DNA from: Arthrobotrys musiformis
Taxonomy: Eukaryota > Ascomycota > Orbiliomycetes > Orbiliales > Orbiliaceae
DNA: 64,000 nt
Reading direction: 5' to 3'
Assembly (NCBI GenBank): GCA_036971715.1
Contig: JAVHJL010000002.1
Coordinates: forward strand, 1,768,501-1,832,500
The number at the start of each line of letters is the position of its first letter. The stretch's first letter is position 1. Shown one piece after another: positions 1 through 9,085 of the stretch. The position numbers and the translations under genes were made by a program. Under the pieces are notes generated by a model, which ran no database searches, was not told where the DNA came from, and was given only the letters and a program-made list of their open reading frames with translations.

Positions 1-315
1 TAAGAAAGTAGCCTTGAATAAAGAGAACCCGGTTTATCCTTACAAAAGAAAAAAAAATGTGAGAAGAAAAAAGGAAGAGGATAGGTTTATTTCGTGAAGG
101 AGGGCATTAGGAAAACATAAAACATTTGCTGGCGATGATGTGTGCTGCTACATGAAGACTCACGAAGCCGTATGAGAGTATGAAGACAGAATACTCACTT
201 GGAGCTTCGAATCTAAAAAAGACATTAATATGGAAAAAAGAAGTGAAGTTCACACATCCGCCGGTCGTGATGCTAGGTAGTTGGGCCAGAAAATCAAGAG
301 CGAAGAAACGAGATC
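1..315. other. 3' flank of ASF1, no gene seen
   Basis: This stretch lies downstream of the ASF1 stop codon and reaches the window edge. It is A-rich at its left end (A runs near 48-57 and 65-75). No open frame here resembles a known protein, and the antisense frames running into ASF1 look like shadows of its acidic tail. Confidence 0.6.
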
Positions 316-1487
316 TCAGTGCTGAGCGATGGGTTGTTGGACAGGTGGTTGGCCTGCCCCACCGGGAGCGACACCAGGACCGTCTTGATCCATGGCCATG
401 GCGTCGTCTTCATCACCGCCCTCCTCTTCGTCCTCTTCGACTTCTTCGTCGGTGCTGTCTTCGATGTCTTCAGAACCCTCGCCAGCAGATTCCTCGCCAG
501 CAGGAGGAGGGACACCTCCCATATCGGTATCCTCTTCCATGGCGTCCGCGTCACGAGGGGCGGCTTCGACTTCACCCTCGGCCTCGGCCTCAACTTCCTC
601 CTCGTCTTCGAGTTCATCAGCTCCATATTGGTCGCCATCATCAGGAGCGAGGTCGGCCTCTGGCTGCTCTGGTGGGAATTCAGCTGGAGCAGATTCCTCA
701 GAGTCCCTGTGGTAGAAATTATGAGCTTAAGTCACCGAGGCGTTTAGGGGAAGCTCAATGCCGTCAATAAAACATACCATTTGATAGCGAAACGGGTGAC
801 ACGAGGCTTCTCAGCCAAGATGTTCTTGATGAGTCGGTCGATCTGAGGCTGCTTTGGAGGCTCGGCGTTCATCTCGGCATTGTCATATTCGTTATTGACA
901 TAGTAGCCGACACGGATGAACTCCCTACCATCGTAGGCCCCAGTCAAAAGGATGACGGTGACACCAAGAAGTTCGGAGGTGGGGATCTTGTTCAAGGCTG
1001 GTGGTTCGGCTGAAAACTCGAACTTGTTGACACCAACTGGGATTGGTCCAACAAGCAAAGAGTCAAGCTCCTGATCGTAGTCGGAACTAGATGAAAACCG
1101 GTCAGTACGCGTTATTCTGGCCCGAGTTTGGCACGCGACGTGGTGCGAGGAGTGGTAGATCCTGCGTACCTTGTAGCCGATCCGACGTAGATGAGCTTCC
1201 ATTCCAAATCTAACACCCGGAAAAAAGAACGTCAGTGCGAGTCTAGATGGCATAGAAGGTGCTATCTAGTCTAACCTTTGGTCAGTTGCTCGACGCACTC
1301 GAAGGTGATTTCGAATCGAAATGGTCGACTGAAGGGAGCGGGGTTGTCAAGTATATTGACTTTGAGAAGGGAGACGACAGACTAGATGCCGAGCAACTCA
1401 GGTTAGACGCTGGACATTCACGCTCGGCACTTTGGTTTATAACAAATAGAAAAAGTGAAGGGAAAAGGGAAAAAAGTATCTTACCAT
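316..1487 (-). CDS. ASF1: Histone chaperone ASF1
   Basis: ASF1 binds the H3-H4 dimer in the nucleus and hands it to CAF-1 or HIR during nucleosome assembly. Five exons join cleanly: 1487-1485, 1381-1276, 1209-1170, 1086-778 and 706-316, giving 282 residues. The N-terminal core of about 155 residues has the family signatures NPAPF near the start, EWKLIYVGSA, YDQELDSLLVGPIPVG, GREFIRVGYYVNNEY and the closing ILAEKPRVTRFAIKW. The remaining 125 or so residues form a very acidic tail (EEDTDMGG, EEVEEDEEEGGDEDD), as in fungal ASF1. The first coding exon is only the ATG, followed at once by GTAAG; the next exon supplies SVVSLLKVNILDN, matching the usual ASF1 start. One core position differs from the usual LLTCSYDG: here LLTGAYDG. 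Identification is firm. Confidence 0.96.
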
Positions 1488-1740
1488 GGTGAATGTTGAG
1501 TGTTTCGAACGTCGATATAGACAGGGAGTGAGGAGTGGTGTTTGTGGTGTTGGAGTGAAGAAACAGGTAAAAGGTAATAGCAAAGGCTAAAAGAAATACC
1601 AGAGCTCTAACCAGTTAGCTACCACAGCTGAGCAGGAATTCCAACCAATGGAAAGGAAGCTACCCAAGTACTGAAGACTGTTGTACTCTACCTTTTTTAA
1701 TTTGCTTGATGGATATGAGGCAATTGAGACCGACAGTGAA

Positions 1741-1830
1741 GTTGGTGATGATGATTGGATGGAGGTGAAGAAGGTGAAGAAGGAAGAGAAGAGGGAGGAG
1801 AAGAAGAAGAAGAGGAGGAGGCCAGAAAGT
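1741..1830 (+). repeat. Purine-rich GAA/GAG low-complexity tract
   Basis: A roughly 90-bp run of mainly G and A, built from GATGATGAT and then GAAGAAGAAG and GAGGAGG-type units, lies about 250-340 bp upstream of the ASF1 ATG. Long polypurine tracts are common in fungal promoters and can exclude nucleosomes or form triplex DNA. No function can be shown here. Confidence 0.6.
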
Positions 1831-3101
1831 TTTCTCCGCTCTTCCTCTCGTTTTTTTTTCTTAGGTGAGGTCTAAAGTGGCCTAGCAACAGCGTCGAAGC
1901 TAAATTGCGGTGGAGGGAAGCCAAACAGCGCCGGACGCTGCAGTCAGTTGCTGTGCGTGTGCAGCCTGTAGTTACAGGTATTACTGTTAGCTAGCACGCA
2001 GGCCAGTTAAGAACATAACAGAACAAGACAGAACAACAATCTATTGTAGTGGCTCCACCAAGTCTGCAATGCCGCCAGGGTCCTTGCCTGGAACGTCGAA
2101 CCAATCGAGGCCTGTCTCGCGCCGGCGTTCTGTTCGACGCGTTTGAAAATCCAGCTCAGACATTGACCTTGCAGTTCGCGACTTGCTCAAGTACTACTCG
2201 AGGTCGTTGGTTCTACACGTGCGCCTTTGTCACCAGAGGAGGCACGGAAAACCGCGTCCTTTAAATTACTATCAGCGCCAGTTACTGGGGCAGTTTATTA
2301 CCTTATATATTCCCCGTACCAAGCTCAAGTGCGGGGCAAAGCCATTTTATACACCCAAGCACTTGTATATCCAAGTACCAACCCGGCCCAACTAGACCCC
2401 CAGGACCCTGTTTTAGCTACTTAATTATAAGCCATTGCCTAAGCAATTCGACCAAGAGATGCACACACTATTATATAGCTTAGCGCTAGCTCCATGTTAC
2501 TAATACTCTTGATATCTGTCGATTTGCGTATAATATGGGTCCGAAGTGGTCACGCATCTCGAGTGGGGTCGGATTTCCGTGTTGTTGGCTCGTTAAAATA
2601 CAACAAGGTCAACACTCGACAGACGCAACACATTCAGAGATATCCTCGAGCCCAGACCGTTCGAGGGCCCAGCTCATGTATGCCACCGCGGACACAACCT
2701 CTTCATACTCGGATGGCCTGTCAGTAAGGTATCTAGTATAGGCAATTCAAAAATACGTACATCCAACTGAGAACAAGTGACGTAAAGTCAATCTTCAATA
2801 GTATATATGTCCACTCCAAGTGCTACGCGTCAGTCTTTGGCCGGGCCTCATGATATCCAAGAGCTCTCCTTCGCGAACGCCTGAGAAAGTCGCTACTGGT
2901 CCGGCCCAGCAAATGTATATCCATTAAACATAACATTGGACGGGAGTACGGGAGGTGGACCATCAAGGATTCTAGCACTAGTGTGCCAATGGAATTGCAA
3001 GCTTGGTCCTCCTGACACAACACAAATACGAGCTTAAGATTGGCGGCTTGGATCCGTCGCGTCAAGCTGCAGCGCTGGGAGCTAAGCTTGAGAGGTAGCA
3101 A

Positions 3102-3109
3102 TATAAAAG
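3102..3109 (+). promoter_or_regulatory. TATA box of the DUF6604-type gene
   Basis: TATAAAAG sits about 100 bp upstream of the ATG at 3210 and is followed by a pyrimidine-rich stretch with ACTTCACTATCAACCC, typical of a fungal core promoter and 5' leader. Inference from motif and spacing only. Confidence 0.5.
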
Positions 3110-3209
3110 GCATATAACTCCTTCCACAGCTCAACTTCACTATCAACCCATCAAAGCTCTTCTATAGCTATGCAAACTGGCCTCGATATCAAGGGAATAC
3201 AATTTCACC

Positions 3210-6200
3210 ATGCCCGCCCTTCCAGAAGCCATATTCAACACCTACAAAAGATACAAAGCAGGCACGAACCGTGTAATTTCCCTTCTCGTCCAATCCGGGA
3301 GCGAGCCCGAAACCTCTGATACCTCTACTACCCTGGGAACGAGGCTACTACTACACCGGCTACCTCTACCACAAAATCGAAAAAAAAAAGAACAAAGATA
3401 AAAAGCAAAAGCCGGTTTCCAAACCTGACAGTAACAATTATACCATCCGGGACCTTGTCACTTTTGCTAGAACTATCATCGATAAAAACCTGAGTGTTCC
3501 TTCTCATCTACTGTCAATCCTCCAAGATGTCATCAATGCTCGTTCGCAATGTGCCAAATGGTATCGCAGCCAGCCTTCCGCAGACTCCACTATCAAACAT
3601 GAAACGCACGAGCATTTCATCCGAGTACTGGAAGAAATCCATACGATCCTAAAACCAGCTGAAGTTTCAATACTGCAATCTGCAGAGAAACCAGAGGAAC
3701 CGGATTCTTCATCGCCGCCAAAACTCAAGAACCTTTTCGATTACCTGGAGAGTGAGGAGCCCCTTTCCAAGGACTTTGGTAATGCTACGGATAGTAGTAG
3801 CTTCTTTGCAGACGAATCGACTACAGCTAAGAAAAAGAAGCCTTTCGATCCCGAAGAGGCAAGGATCGAAGAGCAGCTGTTTGCTCTCTTCTGCTTCTTT
3901 CAAGATGTGGCCGAATTTAGGCTGTTCATTGAGAATATATGGAGAGACTATACTCTAGGTAATTCTAGTCTCGCAAGCACGGCTATCACTACATGCGCTG
4001 CTATCGAATTCATCAGACAAGCAAATGAAGAATTGGCACTCCAGTTCCCGGATGCAGGGGAGCACCCAAGGGTAGTATTTTTCTTTACAGAAAACGGATA
4101 TGCCGTTGAGGGGCTCGATGGCAAAGGATTCGGACAATCCTACCTCCAGGAGTTCGAAGAGGAAGCAGATCCAGAAACCCCCCCCCTCTCTATATCGCTC
4201 TGCATAAAGTCGTGGCTTCATGTCCTCATCCCCCGTATCCGGGAGGACGCGGAGACCCCACCGATATTAAGCTCTAAAAACGGAAAGATGCCAAAGCCGA
4301 AAACACATATGGATGAAGTTGAGTATTCGGATGCTCTCATGGTGGACTACCTGTTTTTGAGTTTGACGATACCCGCGGACTTTCATGGTATGGGATACCC
4401 GATACTTCAAGGCTTCAGAAAAGCTACAGAAGCTAGAATTTTACCACCTTGGCTCGTAATCTCCTTCGACATCATTCGTACACTTCGTCAAAAATTCTGG
4501 CTGGAGGGCCCCAAGCAACCTTACGATGAGCTCCAGGCTCACATGGAATCAATCAAGAAGCAACTGTCTTCTTTGGTCGAGTTCTCAAAAACATGGAAGG
4601 CATCAGAACTGCCCCAGCTTGCCAGTACTGCGGACAAAATTACGCAGCTTATAGATGAACCTCTCGGTATTATTTCTCTATGGACGGACGGGGATATCGT
4701 CCAACGTTTGAAGTCAGATTGGAACCTCAAACCGCCTGAAGATTTTGAAACCGAGAAGTTCTTTCTCATCCAGAACGATCCCGTTTTGTGCGGGTTGGTG
4801 CTTTCCCATATCCAACGCTCTGTCCACAAGCTCGGTTTGGACCTGGCTGCTCTGGATTCTGTAGTCGGGCTCACCGCACAAGTCTACAATGCAGGCTTGG
4901 TAACCGGTCGTCTAAAGTCGAGATGGACGGATATGGAAGACTTGATTAAAATCCACGCTCTAGAAAATAGAATATTTGTTGGCGGCTGTCCGGACACCCT
5001 CGAAGGCTGTTCCACGAGGTACTTCGCAATGATGGGATTCAGCGTCCAAAGTCGAGCGAAAGGAGGAACGTTCCTCGAAGCTCTGAAAAAGCTAGGCTGT
5101 GGCGAGAAACTTCCCTACAAAATGCTTCGCGATCCACGCTACATGAAATATACCTCGGTGTACACTGAGATCGCCGTCAATGACTTCAAGTGGTTTCCAG
5201 GCAAATTAACCACAGGCCTCACGGACATGGTCGGCCGTCAAATACAGAGATACATAAACCTCAAGGAAGAATCATACCTCAACGAATTCGAAGACCCCGA
5301 TCTCGACGAGACGATGATTGAGCAATGGAAAAAACATCATAAGCTCAGCCAGCTTCAATCGCTCGAAGTCCTCTACAAAACCCTCGAAGCCGACCAGTTC
5401 CATTTGAATTTCGACTACTTTTCCATGATAGAAACATGTACCAAATTCCTCTGCGCGGGCGACGAAGCCTCTAAAGGTCCCATAAAGGACTATATGGGCG
5501 AAGCGAGCCTCGTCACGATGGCAGTGCCTGGCCAAACATCTGGCCCGTGTCCGTCTTTGAGTACAGCGACATGGGCCAAGCCACTCTCAAGCTCGCATGC
5601 GAAGAACTTACCCGAATCATCAAAACCAAAGGCGACATACAACGTGAAAATAACCTCTCCATCATCACCAAACAACGAAGAAACTTGACCTACATCGACG
5701 TCGACGTCGTACCGGGCTTAACATCCTCAACAGATCTCCCAAACCCGTTCGAACAACTTCTGCTTAAGACAATAATAGACATCTTCCCCAATCCAAGCGT
5801 GCACATTATCGAACTCAATGCAGAGTCCAAAGAGAAGGATCTTTCTGGAGAGTTGGCTTCACAATGCCGCGATCTATTGGCACAGATAGACGATGGTGTT
5901 TACGATGACGCAGATTACAGCCCTGATTTGGAGATCTCTCGCCGGCAGGCAATGTTGTGGTGCTTTTTAGAGTTGCTTGAAAAACACCAGAAAGCGGGTA
6001 TCAAGAGAGAGACGGTGATTGAATCAAAACGGACAGTTTTGATGCTTGCGACCCGCCCGGAGTTACCACTCGAGGATCTCGAAGACTCCCTGGAGGATGT
6101 TTGCGAGGAGGTTGCAATATTCCCAAAGAGTTTGGAGGACCTAAAAAATGTTGCCGATGAGGCGCTTTCCTATCGACAGAGCGTAGGTTGTGCGCAGAAA

Positions 6201-6308
6201 AAACCGAAAAAGAAAAAATTTTCAAAAAACCGTAAAAAGAATGCAAAAAATAGTCTCGAAACAGAGGGTGGTGCTGCGCAGGAGACAAGCCCCGAAAGAA
6301 AAGATTGA
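3210..6308 (+). CDS. DUF6604-type fungal protein, frame broken near 5.52 kb
   Basis: The N-terminus (LPEAIFNTYKRYKAGTN) and the following stretch with NNYTIRDLVTFARTII resemble the N-terminal DUF6604 domain of large fungal proteins of unknown function. I place a 73-bp intron at 3271-3343 (donor GTGTAA, branch CTGAT, acceptor ACGAG), which joins the frames in phase. The body then runs in one frame to about 5521. Coding continues in another frame from about 5523 (SAWPNIWPVSVFEYSDMG) to the stop at 6308. No convincing intron bridges this step: candidate GT-AG pairs are too short, off phase, or delete conserved-looking sequence. A single-base loss, or a sequencing error, near 5522 fits best. The C-terminus is lysine-rich (KKPKKKKFSKNRKK), suggesting nuclear or RNA contact. 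It may therefore be a pseudogene. Function unknown. Confidence 0.7.
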
Positions 6309-7592
6309 TTCTTGTATATCAATATATTGCAGATTGGTGGAATATTACTGTAAAAATACTCGCCCACGGTCTGAGGGAAAGATAGCATCCCCTCCACTTT
6401 TGATAGCACACCATATAGCGGATTTCTGACCAAAACCAAACCTCCATTCTGTTGAAAACCCATGTTTGCGCGGTATAAATCGAACTGGAACATGACAAAA
6501 TCCCAACCGAAAATTAACCCACCCCAACTTTCGCGGGGTATGACAAGGTTCAAGGCAGGGGGCGTCGAGCTCGCGATCGATAGATCCTTTTACCGGACCT
6601 TGCATGCATGGTACGTACTACATCATGTAGGCTAACGGATCCTCTCTTCGAACTAGCTATGGGTCTTCCCGGCCGGTTAGACAAGGCGACTGGCCTGAGA
6701 CCTTCCTCCAACCGCAAAGCAACATCGACCAAAATTCTGCTCTATAAAAAAACCAGAACCTCGTAATTATGACGACACTTTTATAAAATTCCTTTCCTTG
6801 CCAATCACAGCATATACGTATGCCCTTTTAACCCTTTTCTACACCGATGCCCATTTTATAGCAGAAGATGATTGCACTCTCGCCACACTCCACAACTATC
6901 AGTAATTATTAATACGGGCTGGGGTAACACGGCAGATGTCCGACGCCAGAAATGTAGAAGAAGAAGAAGGCCTCGAACGAATGAATCAGAAACTCTGATC
7001 AGATCGGGATTCTCACAGCATTCCCTTCTTTCCCATTGGAAATTGAGAAGAGAAAAGGAAAAAGAAAAGGCTAGAGCAAAAGTACATACCAGAATACCAT
7101 GCAGTTAAGAAAAGAAGATTCCATAATTTCCTCGGTGTCACGCCAATCCTTCCCGCCCCATGGACGGGGCGTTCGATCTTCTTCGCGATTGGCCTGTATC
7201 ATATACTGCTAGACTTGGGGTGCCACAGCGAGTGAAATGCTACTGTATGCTGTCAGGATAGTGTAATAAATCAAATGGCAAGATTTCTTTTTAGGTTCGT
7301 TCGTGCTGGTTGCTCGTTTCGGAGCTTGTAAGGCCCGTCGTCATTACGTATTGGGAGTATCTTTTTTCAATATAAGAATATGTTTTACTTAAATCCAAGC
7401 TTGAGGGATTCGTCATTCTCTATGATTCTACTTCCTGCTCCTTTCTCCAATATTATGTCTACAGACTGGGAGTGAAAGCCTCGTAGATATTTATCCACCG
7501 ACTTTATCGGATAGTCTTACGAAAAGGCTTAACGACTTGCAGAATATCGATATCAATATCAACATCACAGAATACATCAATAATCAGAAGAA
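6309..7592. other. Intergenic region upstream of the opsin gene
   Basis: About 1.3 kb with no supported gene. It would contain the opsin promoter; a CCAAT box is visible at 6801-6805, and AT-rich ATCAATATC-type repeats lie just before the opsin ATG. The short frames here show no recognisable protein features. Confidence 0.55.
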
Positions 7593-8665
7593 ATGGCAGA
7601 CTACTACTACCAAACCGGAGGCAAGCTCCCTCCCGTCCCAGATCCCACCTCCACCGCACCAACAATCCCTCTCCCAACGGTAACCCCCACCCCTCCAGAA
7701 TTCGAACACATCACCGGCCTCGGCCAGAGAACGCTATGGGTTCTCTTCGTCCTCATGTTACTGTCCACACTCTCATTCATCGGACTATCCTGGAAAGTTG
7801 CAATCCCCAAACGTCTCTTCTACCAAGTCACCACTTACATCACCCTCATCTCGACGTTTACCTACTATTCCATGGCCACGGGCGGTGGTTGGAATTACCA
7901 CCACGTTTGGGTCACCAATGAGCACAAACATGATATTCCGGATACCCACAAGGTGATATTGAGACAGATCTTCTGGGCTAGATATGCCGATTGGTTGTTA
8001 ACTACTCCCTTGATTTTGTTCAATCTGGGCGCTTTGGCTGGGTTGAGTGGGAGTAATATTTTGAATACCATCGTTGCTGCTAGTAAGTCTTTTTTACCCT
8101 GACGTCTTAAAGAACTCAATCTTCGGAAATTGTATATTAACCGGGGTGATATAAAATAGCTGCCATGAATTTCACCGGCTTGTTTACCGTCTATTCTCAC
8201 GGGAAGAGGACCAAATGGGGCTGGTATGCAATGGCATGGCTAGCATTTCTCACCGTCGGCTGGCATCTTGTCATCAACGCCAGGGCTACAGCTCAACGCC
8301 GCGGTGGACAACTACTTTACAACCCTATCGCCCTCTACACCGTGGTAGTCTGGGTCGGATATCTAATGTAAGTATTTTTTTAACCCCCTTCCCTGATTTC
8401 CCTGAGAATGTTCGCTAATGAGGGTTTTGCACAAAGTATCTGGGGAGTCTCAGATGTCTTCGGAGGAATCAGCCCGAACGAAACTGTGATCGCCTACGCG
8501 GTCCTGGATATTCTCGCCAAACCTGCTTTGGGATTCTGGTTGGTTTTGGGACATGATAAGTCGAGGGATGTTCAAGTTAACGTGGACGGTGTTTGGTCCG
8601 AGGGATTTGGACACCGTGAGGGAGTGCTCCGAGTTGGTGATCGAGATCGAGATGCGGATGCCTAA
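7593..8665 (+). CDS. Microbial-type rhodopsin (fungal opsin, NOP-1/CarO class)
   Basis: A seven-helix retinal protein of 308 residues in three exons: 7593-8082, 8160-8367 and 8437-8665. A proline/threonine-rich N-terminus of about 45 residues precedes the helices. Helix C reads RYADWLLTTPLILFN: Arg130 and Asp133 match bacteriorhodopsin Arg82 and Asp85. Helix G reads LDILAKPALGF: Asp257 and Lys261 match Asp212 and the retinal Schiff-base Lys216. Because the lysine is present, this is a true photopigment candidate rather than an opsin-related Hsp30/Yro2 protein, which lacks it. At the bacteriorhodopsin Asp96 position (cytoplasmic proton donor) there is Asn144, where NOP-1 has Glu and pump-type fungal opsins have Asp. 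That suggests a slow photocycle and a sensory role (inference). The C-terminal tail is charged (GDRDRDADA). Confidence 0.95.
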
Positions 8666-9085
8666 ACAGGACATCTTGACATAAAACCTTTGGAATGAAG
8701 GACTAGTTGGGGGAGGTTATTTGGAATCGCATAATGGGGGATATTGAGAGTGAGGGTATCGATGCATGGGTCTAGTCTACGTTTTCTTTGGTTCCTGGGA
8801 GAGTTGTCTCCATAATTTTTATATTTTAAAGCGGCGCGGCAGAACAGCAGATTGAAACGTAATAATAGGAATTAAATGGCAGTATCTTTTAAACTATCAA
8901 TCAACAAAGCTCAGCAACCTGCATCCAGCAAATCGTGGTGGTCTTGACTGTGCGTATTATATCAATATCAATATCAAAACAAGGATCCAAACTTGCGTTG
9001 TGCGTGGTATTCCGTAGTCGTCCTCAAAAATACGCCGCAGAGGCTCCTCACCGCCATAAATTCCATCACCACAGAACAAGCCCAA
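8666..9085. other. Short intergenic region between opsin and SPT10-like gene
   Basis: A 420-bp spacer between two genes on the same strand. It must hold the opsin 3' end and the promoter of the next gene. It contains a short ATATCAATATCAATATC repeat near 8957. No gene seen. Confidence 0.6.

Larger units (their letters stand above)
1488..3209. other. Intergenic region between divergent ASF1 and DUF6604 genes
   Basis: About 1.7 kb separates the two divergent starts. It holds a purine-rich GA tract (about 1741-1830) and a TATA box near 3102. Several short frames around 2050-2740 do not resemble known proteins and have no start or splice context I can support. I see no RNA gene. Confidence 0.6.

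Noticed and set aside
5547..6308. Separate gene starting at GTG 5547
   Set aside because: The frame is open upstream to 5475 and reads on from the preceding coding sequence, so it is the continuation of the DUF6604-type gene.
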